From NCBI GenBank assembly GCA_023053685.1, contig JALIGW010000016.1, positions 6,044,501-6,108,500 on the forward strand: a stretch of DNA of 64,000 nt. Direction: 5' to 3'. The notes beneath the pieces were generated by a model, which did no database searches, had not been told where the DNA came from, and saw only the letters and a program-made list of their open reading frames with translations. This document shows, piece by piece, positions 11,571 to 23,725 of this stretch. Both the position numbers and the translations under genes were made by a program. The DNA is from Diadophis punctatus similis. Taxonomy: Eukaryota; Chordata; Lepidosauria; Squamata; Dipsadidae. The first letter of the stretch is position 1. Every line of letters starts with the position of its first letter.

Positions 11571-12050
11571 TAGAAGCATAGATCTTTTTACATTCCATAA
11601 AATATTTGGACTTTGAACATAGAACGCCAGTGCCTCCTGGTGGTAGTGAGCCTAAATTGTATTTTTAAAATAATAAATGCAATGGATTAGGAAATGATTG
11701 TATCTGTTCTATTTTATATCTACTGTATGTTAGACCACTGTTTAAAACAGATAATGTCAGAGACCTTTTAAACAAATAAATCATATTTAACCATTCTATT
11801 AAATTATAATAAAATAATTTTAATGTTAAAAGATTTTAATGCTACCCACAAACTCCAGATTAAAAAGAAAACAGTAAAGAATTTAGAAGGAGAGTGGTCC
11901 AACTCCAAATAAATAGAGAAATACATCTCTAAAAGAGAGCATACATGGAGTAAAACATCTCTAAGAGAGAGGCTTAGTTTTGTTCAGAAAAAAGTTATGA
12001 TTTATCCTAAGTAGGAGGTGAATATTGTAAAGATGCAAATTGTCACCAAG
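11568..12050. other. No recognisable feature
   Basis: A/T-rich unique-looking sequence. Confidence 0.5.
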
Positions 12051-12054
12051 GGAG

Positions 12055-12160
12055 CTGGTTTGATGAAGTACTAACAGTGATTCAGGTTCAAGTTCCCCTT
12101 CAATGACCTTGACAGAAATCACAGGGTGATTTTGAACCAGTCACAGCCCTAGACGCAGAA
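12055..12160 (+). mobile_element. tRNA-derived SINE fragment
   Basis: An A-box-like 'tggtttgatgaagta', a B-box-like 'ggttcaagttcc', then 'gattttgaaccagtcaca', which resembles the segment at 53900-53950. Family uncertain. Confidence 0.4.
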
Positions 12161-12196
12161 GTCAGAAAGGCTACTAGCTACCAACTTACATTAGAC

Positions 12197-12758
12197 CAGT
12201 GCTTCTCAATTATTTTCTGTTACACCCCCCCCCTAGGAAGAAGTAAACATTTCACGCCTCCCCAACTCTCCGCCAGGACGATTGTTTGCAATATTCAGCA
12301 CGTTTTCGCTGAAAAACTCAAGCGGCTTTCAATGTGATTGGGATGTAATGTGTTTAAATGATGCCTTAATTTATTTGGCTTCATGCTGTCCAACATTTTT
12401 AGACACAGTAAACATACTGGTCTTTCCTCGTCTCCCACCATAGTCACAGAGAAGCCAAGCGCTACATACGCTTCGTCATATTTCCTCGTCTTAGCTTTCA
12501 GGACACCTACGTTTGTCTCATTATCTCCGTCTCTCTTCCTCCTTTCTTTTCATCCCTGTTAAATATTTTTCCATGGTGTCTCTTAAGGGTTTGTTATCTG
12601 CACTTCATATCTCCTGTTCTGTGCTGTGTGCTATTGTTCGGTGCAAAAAACCCCTACTCCCTGCGGCAAAAAAAGCACGTTCCCCGGGGTCATGCGCCCC
12701 CCCTGGCATTGCTCTGTGCCCCCCCAGGGAGGCCCGCCCCACTATTTGAGAAGCACTG
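12197..12758 (-). mobile_element. Internally deleted hAT element, 562 bp
   Basis: The 5' and 3' termini CAGTGCTTCTCAA and TTTGAGAAGCACTG are inverted repeats. A perfect 8-bp target duplication cattagac lies at 12189-12196 and 12759-12766. Unlike the other hAT copies here, it still contains part of the transposase N-terminus on the minus strand (12295-12574). It is a deletion derivative of an autonomous element, and an intermediate between autonomous hAT and MITE. Confidence 0.93.
12295..12574 (-). pseudogene. hAT transposase N-terminus with BED-type zinc finger
   Basis: Reading starts at an ATG at 12574 (minus). A basic/acidic leader (MEKYLTGMKRKEEE...) breaks by a one-base frameshift after about 16 codons. 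It then continues in a second frame through RKYDEAYVALGF, a CLLC pair, a linker SMKPNKLRHHL, and a final H-x(3-5)-H pair (HHLNTLHPNH) to a stop at 12295. The order K-Y-D-E, C-x2-C, K-L-R-x-H and H is that of BED zinc fingers at the N-terminus of Charlie/Buster-like hAT transposases and of domesticated ZBED genes. In those proteins the finger contacts the transposon ends. The RNase-H-like catalytic domain is absent. Not a working gene: it has a frameshift, is only about 80 residues against the usual 600 or more, and is confined within the element's ends. Family assignment is from motif recognition and not a search. Confidence 0.75.
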
Positions 12759-13069
12759 CATTAGACAAGCATAGTAGATTACAGTCCATAACTTAAATGA
12801 AGAGGCCATCCTGTAGTTGACTAAATCTGATTATATGTATATCTGCGTTTATTTATATCTCCACCCTTTGAGAGAGAAGCTTAAAAAGCAAATATTTATT
12901 CATATGATTTTGTTAATCTTTATGTTAGAAGAGGGAAAATTGAGCAGCTGAAAGCAATCTGACATACATTAGGAATATTGATTATAGGTTGGTGAGAAGT
13001 AGCTGGCTGGGTATTGTGGAGCGGGCTAGGCTGAATGCAACGGCTTTTGTTTTTTCTTTAGAATTCAGT

Positions 13070-13479
13070 TCAGATAGTCCCCACTTAACAGTCTTTTGAA
13101 GTTAACAAAAACAGTTGCTTACGACTAGTTGTCAAAGTTTCACCTGCCCCACTCCTCCCTACAAACACCATGGTCATGTAATTGCGTGTAAGGTGCTTGC
13201 CAACTGGCTTGCATTTATGACCGGTTGCAGTGTCCTGTGGTTGTGAGACCATGATGTGCAATGTTTTCTGCCATTTTTTGGCAGAAAATGTCAACAAAAG
13301 CTCATTGGGTATGCTGGATTCACTTAATTAGCACGCTTAACAACCATGATGGCTTATTTTACAACCATCATAAAAATGTTCAAAAAAATCAAGTCAGGTC
13401 ATGTGGTGACCCACTTAACAACCACAGTGATTTGCAACAAATATTCCTGGATCAGTTGTGCTCATAAGGACTACCTGTA
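13070..13479 (+). mobile_element. Tigger-like (Tc1/mariner-pogo) MITE, 410 bp
   Basis: It begins CAGATAGTCCCCACTTAAC and ends GGACTACCTGTA, an imperfect inverted repeat of the terminus seen at 22375. The interior is dense in 'cttaacaaccac' and 'gttaagtg' direct and inverted blocks. Other members are at 22375, 34200, 35517 and 41840. A TA target site is visible on the right only. Confidence 0.7.
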
Positions 13480-13509
13480 TTTCAGGACGACAAGAAATTA
13501 AACTACATA

Positions 13510-14036
13510 CCGTATTTTTCGGAGTATAAGATGCACCGGAGTATAAGACGCACCTTAGTTTTGGGGGAGGAAAACAAGGAAAAAAGGCCTCTGGCTGTGG
13601 AATTCTGGGAGTTGAAGTCCACAAGTCTTAAAATTGCCAAGGCCGGCTAGAACAATAATAAAGCAGTCTTTAAAAAATAAGTCTAATAATTTGAACATTC
13701 TACAGACATTTATAGTTATTCACTTACCCCCTTGCATCCAGCAGAAAATAAAAATCTTGGGTGTCTCTCCCAGCTATTTGCCTCTTTGCAGCTAGTTTCA
13801 CTTTCATTTTCCCACGTGGCAAACCTAATCAGCTGTAGGTCGGGAAGCTGCTACTGACTTGCTTGGCTTTACAGGCTCTCCCCTCTTTGCTGCAAGCAGG
13901 TAAATTGTTGTAAGACAGAGGCCAAAGGGTGGGCGTGGCTGGGTGGGTGGGTCTGCATTCGGTGTATAAGACACACCCAAGTTTTCACCCTATTTTGGGG
14001 AATAAAAAGATGCGTCTTATACTCCGAAAAATATGG
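13510..14036. mobile_element. TA-flanked MITE, 527 bp (CCGTATTTTTCGGAG family)
   Basis: The left end CCGTATTTTTCGGAGTATAA and the right end TTATACTCCGAAAAATATGG are inverted repeats. TA dinucleotides at 13508-13509 and 14037-14038 fit a Tc1/mariner-type TA target duplication. The subterminal 'cggagtataagacgcacc' is itself duplicated. Two more copies are at 41635 (5' part) and 60636 (complete). Confidence 0.85.
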
Positions 14037-14100
14037 TAAGTGAAATTTGACATATCAACCTTCCTGAGGTAGAAATCAAATTATTTTCAAGCTGAATGAT

Positions 14101-14265
14101 TATTCTATTCTATTCTATTCTATTCTATTCTATTCTATTCTATTCTATTCTATTCTATTCTATTCTATTCTATTCTATTCTATTCTATTCTATTCTATTC
14201 TATTCTATTCCATTCCATTCCATTCCATTCCAATCCAATCCAATCCAATCCAATCCAATCCAATC
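14101..14265. repeat. (TATTC)22-(CATTC)4-(CAATC)7 pentanucleotide array
   Basis: Three blocks of a 5-bp unit differ stepwise by single substitutions: TATTC 14101-14210, CATTC 14211-14230, CAATC 14231-14265. No LINE 3' end precedes it, unlike the TATTC array at 28113. Confidence 0.98.
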
Positions 14266-14269
14266 CACT

Positions 14270-15225
14270 CTTTCTACCCTGCCATATTTCACCAGACAAA
14301 ATGTTTGGTCAAAAACCTAAAATAGTTGGAGAAAAAGACGTTCAATGGTTATACCCACATATTACTGGATGATATACATGCCAAGCATGTAATCCAAAAG
14401 AGGGTATTTAAGTGGATTTTATATGAATTCCATTCCAAGCTTCATTCATTTTTGAAGCACTTGTTGAAATTTTTCCCCTTCTAAAGAGCTGACCTGCATA
14501 ATGATGGTTGCTATATAATGACTACGTAGAGGTGTCTGCTTATGTGGGAGGAAAGGAGGGGAAACGATCCAAATGTTTCTTGTTCCTGGTAGAAGAGGGA
14601 CATTCATTCACCAAATCTCTCCCGGCCTTTTCAATCAATGGCTAAGCAGCACTTATTTGCCAGGATTCTGCCTTTTTTTCCCCTGCTGTACAGAGTTAGC
14701 AAGCTGTGCAACTAAGAAGAATTTCAACAAAAGGACAAATCTGCTTGTAGGCAAAACAATGCAGGTTTTTCTTATTACTGAGATCCCCCCCCCCAATCAA
14801 TTGCATCTTTCTGTGCATGTATTAGGCTACTGGCCTAAATAAAAAATTATTTTTATAATGTTTAGAGTAATATGAGTGGAGATGGAATCAAAGGCTCTTA
14901 ATATAGGTTATAAATGTAATCTACTTAGTTTTTATCTGCCAAAAGTATAAGCATTGCTTGAACATTGAATAAATAAGTAAGCAAAATAAAAATTATAATT
15001 CTAACCAAGTTAGTTGGAAATGGCTTGTTCCAAATTAGTTATTACATAAGTCCAAAGCCAGGCCATTTGGTAAAATAATATGTAAATGTGTGAAGAAATC
15101 TTTAAATGTACATATTGGTTTAATACCTTTCTAGCTCATTTACTTCATGTAATGGGCTGGTTTCCAGTTCATTCCTGGATGCAATTCAAGGTTCTGTTAT
15201 TAATCTATGACCCTGTTTACAATTA
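14270..15225. other. No recognisable feature
   Basis: A/T-rich unique-looking sequence. The frame at 14573-14842 shows no recognisable domain. Confidence 0.5.
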
Positions 15226-15228
15226 GAA

Positions 15229-16337
15229 GCTACATATCAGACATTAATACAATCGAGAGAGTCCAGAAATATTTCACAAGAAGAGTCCTCCTCTGCTCGC
15301 AATAAAACACCTTATTCCACCAGACTTGAAATATTGGGATTAGACAATTTGCAACTATGTCCAATCTGATCTAAATGTAGTTCATAAAATCATATATCAA
15401 AAAGTCTTTCCTGTCAATGATTACTTCAGCTTCAACTGCAACAATACACGAGCACATAATAGACTCAAACTTAATGTAAACTGCTCCAAACTCGACTGCA
15501 GAAAATACGACTTCAGCAACAGAGTGATAAATGCCTGGAATCAGTGGTGGGTTCCTACCGGTGCAGTCCACTCTATAGCACCGGTAGCGGCCCACTGGTG
15601 ACATCACAGTACCGGTGCGGTCAGTTGCCGGTGCCCTGGTGCCGCCATTTTTTTAAAAAAAAAACTTTTTAAAATTTTTTTAAAAAATTTCTTCTATGCA
15701 TGCCCAGAAGCCGAGCTTCCGGCACTGCGCATGCGCTGCCTTCCTACCCCACAGTGAGTCCAAGCAGGGGAGGATGGCTGAGGGAGTGCGTGAGATGCTG
15801 AAAGAATGGGCGGCAGGAGCTATCTCCATTCCCCTCGCTTCAGCAGTCCGAGAAGCCACGAACATGCGGTGATGATCCTAGGCATTTTCGCACGTTTGAG
15901 GCTTCTCGAGCTGCTGAGGGGAGAGGGAATGGGCGGCAGGACCTATCTCAGTTCCCCTCCCTTCAGCAGTCCGAGAAGCCAAGCCCACCCGGTCACATGG
16001 CTGGCAAGCCACACCCACAAAATAAGCCATGCCCACAGAGTGGTAGTAAAAAAATTAGGAACCCGCCCCTACCTGGAATGCACTACCTGACTCTGTGGTT
16101 TCTTCCCCAAACTCCAAAAACTTTAACCTTAGACTGTCTACAGTAGACCTCTCCCCATTTCTAAGAGGTCTGTAAGGTGCGTGCATAAGCGCACCACTGT
16201 GCCTACTGTCCCTGTCCTACTGTCCTATTGTCCCCTTTTATCGGTACTTTTTACTTATGTTATGTTTATACAAACAACTACTATACTGTACATGCTTGAC
16301 AAATAAAATAAATAAATAAAAATAAAATAAATAAATA
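15229..16337 (+). mobile_element. CR1-type LINE 3' portion, split by a hAT MITE
   Basis: 15229-15533 encodes degraded RT C-terminal sequence (DINTIERVQKYFTRRV...), matching the better copy at 37714-38095. The element is interrupted at 15542-16071 and continues at 16072 with the 3' UTR ('actctgtggtttcttcccc', 'gtgcgtgcataagcgc', 'atgcttgacaaataaaataaa') and an (AAATA)n tail to 16337. The opposite-strand copy at 23092-23412 contains both sides of the interruption uninterrupted, so the empty site can be read directly. Confidence 0.85.
15542..16071. mobile_element. hAT-type MITE, 530 bp
   Basis: Starts CAGTGGTGGGTTCCTACCGG and ends GGAACCCGCCCCTA. A perfect 8-bp duplication cctggaat lies at 15534-15541 and 16072-16079. 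The first 120 bp are almost identical to the truncated copy at 63529. The interior has two similar about 90-bp blocks around 'gaatgggcggcagga'. Confidence 0.92.
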
Positions 16338-16417
16338 GAAGCTGTAGTTCCCAAAGGTGCACTGTGTTTTGTGTATTGTTGCCCAAAGTCATAAGTTGTC
16401 ATCAGAAATCTTGCTTC

Positions 16418-16641
16418 TGAGCAAGGTGGCACGGTGGTTAGAATGCAGTTCTGCAGGCTAATTCACTGTTCACTTCAGGAGTTCGATTCTGAAGGCTCAA
16501 TGTTGACTCAGCCTTCCATCCTTCTGAGGTCGGTAAAATGAGGACCCAGATTGTTGGGGGCAAGATGCTGATTCTGTAAACCGCTTAGAGAGGGCTGCAA
16601 TGCACTTTGAAGTGGTATATAAGTCTAACTGCTATTGCTAT
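16418..16641 (+). mobile_element. Sauria SINE, near full length
   Basis: A tRNA-like head (A-box 'tggcacggtggttagaatgc', B-box 'ggagttcgattctga') is followed by the conserved body (GGTAAAATGAGGACCCAG, TTGGGGGCAA, AAACCGCTTAGAGAGGGCTG). It ends 'gtggtatataagtctaac' plus a (TGCTAT)-type tail. Sauria SINE 3' ends are known to match Bov-B LINEs, which would supply the reverse transcriptase. Confidence 0.88.
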
Positions 16642-17848
<1,207 letters not shown>

Positions 17849-18757
17849 TGTATGCAGTCTTGGAAGTATATGAATAAGCACATAAATATACACATACAAA
17901 AAATGTAGACAAATGTAAATTTTATTTTGGATGAAAATTATCAATTTACAATGAAAAGGTTTTTGAGCCTGTCATCTGCAAACTGATGACCTCCAGGTGT
18001 TCTGAAATGTTAGCTTCCAGTATTCCCAGCTAGCATTCCCAATGACCTTATTAACAGGGGATCTGGGAAATTGTAGTCTCAACAAACCCAGGAGTCTTCC
18101 CCACCCAGGGAAGGGGATGCTTCATGAACACTAGACTGAAGTATTACATTGTGAAGGATTACAGTTAATATAATTCCCAGTTAATGTGGTCCTTTACAGC
18201 ATACTGAATGGAAGTGATGTTTATTTGGAGTACTGAGGAACATTGAACTAACTCAAGGATGTGACTTTAGATGAATTTTCTTCAACATTATCTGCATAAG
18301 TGCATATAATCTGTATACATAGCAGCCATTTATGTTATCAATAAAGGCTACATTTATCATGGCATCATTTATCATTACTTCATGAAAAATACCAGAATAA
18401 TTTTCCTTTTGTTTTTGTGTCCATATTTAATAGCATATTTAAACAGGACAAGTATAAATATGGGCCTTAATATTTTATAAGGTGGAAAGATAGAGAGCTG
18501 TTATTTTAATTTACCGTACCCCATGGTTTGAGAAAACAATGGAAATCTGTACCTGAATAATTTTTTTGCCAAAGTGGATTTCATTAAATTCTAGATCTTA
18601 ATTAAACCATTAAGTAGAAAAATAGGAATTTTTATGTTTTTCATTAAAATTGCTTGACAGGTAACACTTAGGGGGTTTTCATGCAAGAGATAGTAGGAAA
18701 AATGATACTGCATCTAGCAAAACTACTTTAGGATCAAGCTCATTTGACAGAAAACAT
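17849..18757. other. No recognisable feature
   Basis: A/T-rich unique-looking sequence. Confidence 0.5.
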
Positions 18758-19031
18758 TTGGAAAAGACATTGTTAGATTGCTTATTATGGGATGATATAT
18801 ATATCAAGGAGAGAAGCAACTTAGAACTAAGGAGAAATTTCCTGACAGTTAGAACAATTAATCAGTGGAACAGCTTACCTCCAGATGTTGTGAATGCTCC
18901 AACACTAGACATTTTTAAGAAGATGTTGGATAACCATCTGTCTGAAGTAGTGTAGGGTTTCCTGCATAAGCAGGGGGTTGGACTAGAAGACCTCCAAGGT
19001 CCCTTCCAACTCTGTTATTATTATTATTATA
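18758..19031 (+). mobile_element. CR1 LINE 3' end with ORF2 C-terminus
   Basis: The frame 18758-18955 reads the conserved CR1 C-terminal region (ERSNLELRRNFLTVRTINQW, then WNSLPPDVVNAPTLDIFKK). Then comes the 3' UTR hallmark 'gggttggactagaagacctc' and 'aaggtcccttccaactctg', and a (TTA)n tail at 19018-19031. This is the classic amniote CR1 3' architecture. It is 5'-truncated. Confidence 0.92.
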
Positions 19032-20659
19032 TCAAGACAGGTATATGTAGACCATATCAAATAATAGTACTTTTCAGCTATATTTTGTTTTTTCTTCTAT
19101 TTTTTTTACTTCAGCTTGCCAATTTCCACAGGGGTTTTATAACAGGTTATCAACAGTTATAACTTAACTCAATTTCTTCTATTTTTATAGAAATAAAACT
19201 CTAGACATGCTCTCTTGCTTATGAAAGCCACATCCATATTTTAAAATTTCATGATTTCTCCAGCCTTTACAAAGTACTCATCCTTTTCATTTTATGTGTA
19301 TCAGCAGATTTGAGGGGAATAAAACAAATGTGAAAAATCTTCATCTGACAAATACTGTGTAAAAAGTTCAGAGCTCCTTAGCATAACAAATGAAAATACT
19401 GAGCAAGTGACCTGTCGATTTTAACAATGCCAGGAGGGGGAGCTGAAGTTCCAACTATTTATTTTGTTTACCTATTTCTCCAACAATTCTCTACAAAGCT
19501 TATTGTCCAAGTTTATGCATTAATTTGAATAAAGAACTTGCAGCAATAAAACTAATTTTGTGAAAAATGGTTTCACCCCCCTCCCCCCGATTGTTACAAG
19601 GCAACACGGGGGCCTGCAGGATAAAAGGGAAATACCTTTTTAGGTTGACTGTGTTAATCTAACAAATAAAAACTGCTCCAGTTTGTATTAAAAGTATATT
19701 AAATTTAATTTGTATTAAAACATTAATACATTTCTATCTTTTTACTCCTAATAGATCCAGGCATCATCAATTAAAAATAATCAGGATTATTGGTGATTTG
19801 AAAGATATCCAGTAGATAACCCTGGAGACCATCTTCACTTGAGGTAAACTAAAAAGTTTACCTCAAGTTTCAGAAAACAAAAAAAAATTGTTAAAAAGTT
19901 ATGATATTTATGTAGTTACTTACCAAGCACATCTAAATTATATTAAAGTAACTAAAATATCTTTATAATCCCCAAGGCATGTCACAACTTTTGAGCACCC
20001 ATAATGTTTGGAAATTGAAAGCTGAAAAATTTGACATGCCTTACTAGACTTGTACATTTTACTTGATATAAGGCAGGGACCAGCCATAGAAAATTACTGA
20101 TATTTATGTTCCCTTTCCTAAGCCAATGGTGCAATGCTGAATGCCCCAATCTCACTGAAATTTCAGACTGAGTTGTTTTATGTTTTTCATGAATAATTTC
20201 ATAATACTGTTTCAAAGGCCAGTGAAGTTAAATATACTCTCCCTCCCACATTACAGCCAATATGAACTCCAGTGAGCTTGGTTTGTGTTTGCGATGGACA
20301 GCTAAGAATAATTTTTCAGTTTGGCTGCAACCCAAAACGTTGCTTATACTGTCTGCCTGTTTTATCAGAATAAAATAATTTGGCTGGAATGCTAAGATAT
20401 GAAGTCCAACCTTTCTGGAAGACACAAGGTGATGCTGGACACCCTCACTGATCCTCATGCACACGGTGTGTACATTAGAAGGGAGTTAGATGATAAGCAC
20501 AGAAGACACCATTGGAGTCCACACACAAAGTCTGGAATTTTAAATGTGCAAATTTTAAAATTACATAAGAGCCAGACCACACAGTAATCTGAGTGAACAA
20601 GTTGGAACGTTGCTTTATCAAAAATGCCTTGTTCATCTTCTTCTTAATTTATGCTCTTC
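19032..20659. other. No recognisable feature
   Basis: About 1.6 kb of A/T-rich unique-looking sequence. A short inverted repeat (aggtaaactaaaaagtttacct, 19841-19862) lies within it. No gene is supported. Confidence 0.5.
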
Positions 20660-20667
20660 CACAAAAG

Positions 20668-21110
20668 CAAGGGTGGGCTGCTGGGGGTTCGCATGGGTTT
20701 GGGAGAGCCTCTAGCTAAGATTCTGTGTAGTTCAGAGAACCCACAAATCCCACTCCAGGATGGCCCCGCCCCACCCACCCCTCCCCTCCCAGGAGTCCCC
20801 ACGCGGCCCATTTTGGATGCGGGTAAGTGCAGGGTGCACCAGAGGCTCAGGGAGGGTAAAAAACGGGCCTACCGGAAGTTCGGGAAGGCCGGAAACAGGC
20901 CTGTTTTTGGCCTCCAGTGGGCCTCCGGAGCCTGGGGAGGCTGTTTTCGCCCTCCCGGAGGCTCAAGGAAAGCCTCCGGAGCCCGGTGAGGACAAAAATG
21001 CCCCCCTCCACCGTGGCGCAGGAGGCCAACTAAGCCATGCCCACCATGGCCACGCCCACCCAGCAACCGGGCAGAGAACCCCTTGCTAAAATTTTTGAAG
21101 CCCACCCCTG
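20668..21110. mobile_element. hAT-type MITE, 443 bp
   Basis: Left end CAAGGGTGGGCTG and right end CCCACCCCTG. A perfect 8-bp duplication cacaaaag lies at 20660-20667 and 21111-21118. The interior is G/C-rich with 'ccggaagttcgg' and 'gcctccggagcc' blocks shared with the elements at 21710 and 61610. Open frames across it come from base composition. Confidence 0.92.
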
Positions 21111-21118
21111 CACAAAAG

Positions 21119-21701
21119 CAACCACAAGATTGCCCCAACTGACCTTATCTTAATCCTTGACCATTGGGCCAAAGCATAAATGGGTAGTATCAGGAACAGC
21201 AGACACAATGCTATTAAGCATCTCTGTGCTCAGGTAGTAGCTGACCATCAAAAGGCTATAATGTCCCAGTAGAAAGAGGTTCTTCTGATGTTCTTTGCAG
21301 AATACAGAGTGTATGTAAGTGAATGAGTTAAATCTCTTATCTTTGCTGAAATAAAATTTCTCAAATGGCACTTTCCTAATTACATTCCTGAGATTTGTTT
21401 CCCCTCATCATCATATAAAAATGATGTCTCTTTGCCAGATCTTTTCTGCATAAAGAATGTGAGTATTACAAGTGTCTGCTGGTGCAAAGAACCTGGACAA
21501 ATTGAGTCAATGATAGAACCAATTCAGTTAATTTGATTTGTTTGCAGGTTTTAATTGGATTTCCTATGATCTTGTATTACCTTGGGAACATCGTATATTA
21601 ATTATCTGATAAAGAGGAGAAAATCATGGACGATACAGTTAAAGGAGTAGCATTTCTGTCAATGGAACACATTCTTCTTTTTAGCAGAAATACTGATAAT
21701 C
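21119..21701. other. No recognisable feature
   Basis: Unique-looking sequence between two MITEs. Confidence 0.5.
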
Positions 21702-21709
21702 TTCTAGCA

Positions 21710-22132
21710 CAGTGATGGCGAACCTATGGCACGCGTGCCATAGGTGGCACGCGGAGCCATATCTGAGGGCATGTGAGGCGTTGCCCTATGTCAGCTCCAG
21801 CATGCATGTGCACGCTGGCCAGCTGATTTTCAGCCTTCTTTTCGGCCGTTTTCGCTCTCCCCAGGCTTCATGAAAGCCTCCTGAACCCTGGGGACTGCGA
21901 AAAACAGCCCAACAGGCCTACCGGAAGTCCGGAGGCTTCAGTGAGGCCTGTGCGCATGCACGGGGGGGGGCCAGCATAGGGTGGTTGTGCGCATGTGCGT
22001 GGGGCAGCGCAGGGGGTGTGCGCATGCGTGGGTGGGAGGGCATTGCATTATGGGTGTGGGCACATGCGTGCGCGCTATTGCACGTGTGCACATCCTTTTG
22101 GCACCAAAGCCAAAAAAGGTTCGCCATCACTG
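21710..22132. mobile_element. hAT-type MITE, 423 bp (GTGATGGCGAACC family)
   Basis: Left end CAGTGATGGCGAACCTATGG and right end GGTTCGCCATCACTG are inverted repeats. A perfect 8-bp duplication ttctagca lies at 21702-21709 and 22133-22140. Other members are at 36670 and 61610. The interior has alternating GTGCGCATG (Z-DNA-prone) stretches. Confidence 0.95.
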
Positions 22133-22374
22133 TTCTAGCATGTTCAGGGAAGGGGATATTGAAGCAATTTTAACTTCCTTCTGCAACCTTCAGTTTCACC
22201 CTTGTTCCTAGAATTGTCCCAGCAGCTATGGGAGCAGGAGGTAGAGAAAATGATTGGGGAAAGAGATTAAATTAAAAACACCTTTTCTTGTGCTTTGGTG
22301 AGTAAGAGATCATTAAGCTCTACTTAGGATCTCTGGTGGTTTAAAGTTTTATAATGTTCCAACCCATTGTTATA

Positions 22375-22535
22375 CAGGTAGTCTTTGACTTATGAACACA
22401 ATTGAGCCTGAAATTTTTGTTGCTAAGCGAGATAGTGGTTAAGTTTTGCCCTATTTTATGACCTTTCTTGCCACAGTTGTTAAGTGAATCACTGAGTTTT
22501 TAGGTGAATCTGGCTTTCCCATTGACTTGAAATTC
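22375..22535 (+). mobile_element. Tigger-like MITE, left half
   Basis: A TA precedes CAGGTAGTCTTTGACTTATG, then 'gttgctaagcgagat', 'ttgccacagttgttaagtg' and 'gaatctggc'. Homology to the full-length element type ends near 22535. Confidence 0.7.
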
Positions 22536-22607
22536 CTACCAATATTGAAGAAAAAAGAAAAATAAGTAGGATACGTAACAGTAGGAGAGCTCCATGAACA
22601 TTGCAAA

Positions 22608-23091
22608 ATAAAGATCATCATCTTTAAAGCCCTTCATGGCTTAGGACTAGGCTATCTCTGGGACCGCATTCTGCCTCATACTTCCCTTCGACTGGTTAGG
22701 GCTCACAGAGTTGGCCTCCTCCAGGTCCCGTCAGCCAAGCAATGCCGGCTGGCGGGCCCTAGGTGGAGAGCCTTCTCTGTGGCCAGCCCAGTGCTCTGGA
22801 ACCAACTTCCCCCAGAGACCCGAACCATCCCCACTCTGCTGGCCTTCCGAAAAGCCGTCAAGACATGGCTTTTCCTGCAGGCAGGGGGTAGAGACCAATC
22901 CATCTGAGCTCTCCCCCGGGTATGTCTGGCTGATGGATGTTTTTTAATATTGAATTTTTAATTTTTGTAGTTGGTTTTAATTAATGTTTATTTGTTGGTG
23001 CTCTTGTATTTTTGCTGTACGCCGCCCTGAGTCCCTCGGGAGTTGGGCGGCATATAAGAAAACCAAAATAAATAAATAAATAAATAAATAA
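22608..23091 (+). mobile_element. L2-like LINE 3' end with ORF2 C-terminus
   Basis: A conceptual translation around 22640-22900 reads LRLVRAHRVGLLQVPSAKQ, then AFSVASPVLWNQLPPETR and FRKAVKTWLF. This is the conserved C-terminal segment of L2-clade LINE ORF2. The 3' end is 'gccgccctgagtcc...gggcggcatataag' followed by (AAAT)n. Sister copies are at 33610, 52255, 28225 and (minus) 61555. Confidence 0.82.
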
Positions 23092-23412
23092 ATTTTATTT
23101 TATTTATTTGTCAAACATGTACAGGATAGTAGTTGTTTGTATAAACATAACATAAGTAAAAAGTGCCGATAAAAGAGGACAATAGCACAGTAGGACAGGG
23201 ATGGTAGGCATGTTGGTGCGCTTATGCACGCCCCTTACAGACCTCTTAGGAATGGGGTGAGGTCAACGGTAGACAGTCTAAGGTTAAAGTTTTGGGGTTT
23301 TGGGGAAGAAACCACAGAGTCAGGTAGTGCATTCCAGGCATTGATCACTCTGTTGCTGAAATCGTATTTTCTGCAGTCGAGCTTGGAGCGGTTTACATTA
23401 AGTTTGAATCTA
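23092..23412 (-). mobile_element. CR1-type LINE 3' end (family of 15229)
   Basis: Reverse complement of the 3' part of the element at 15229-16337. It contains the complement of 'atgcttgacaaataaaataaa', of 'gtgcataagcgcacc' and of 'tgcctggaatgcactacctgactc'. The last block is the undisturbed version of the site where the hAT MITE sits at 15542. Its A-rich tail abuts the tail of the plus-strand L2-like element. Confidence 0.88.
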
Positions 23413-23717
23413 TCTATATATAATATAATATATTATATTGTGCTACATTTGCATTTTCTGGTTTTGATTTTAACACTAAGCATACAAAATTCCATGAAAC
23501 GTCAGACTCAATGTGGGAATTTCCACTATGCATTAGAAAATCTCAAGGCAAATTCCTGCTGCAGGAATTTAAAAAAAAAGCTTTAAAAATCATTTGTCTG
23601 AGTGGCTTGATTGAAAAATATAAGGGGAACATATTCTGCCTTTCTCTGTATTTACTTTGAAACATGTTTTTGTTTAGGACATGCTGTTCACATGATCTGA
23701 AATGTTTTAGAAAGATG
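23413..23717. other. No recognisable feature
   Basis: Unique-looking sequence. Confidence 0.5.
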
Positions 23718-23725
23718 CTTTGGAA

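Noticed and set aside
16418..16520. Candidate functional tRNA gene
   Set aside because: The A- and B-box-like blocks belong to a Sauria SINE head. No complete cloverleaf is followed by a terminator.
20651..21138. Overlapping Pro/Gly/Arg-rich frames on both strands
   Set aside because: They lie within a G/C-rich hAT MITE bounded by an 8-bp target duplication.
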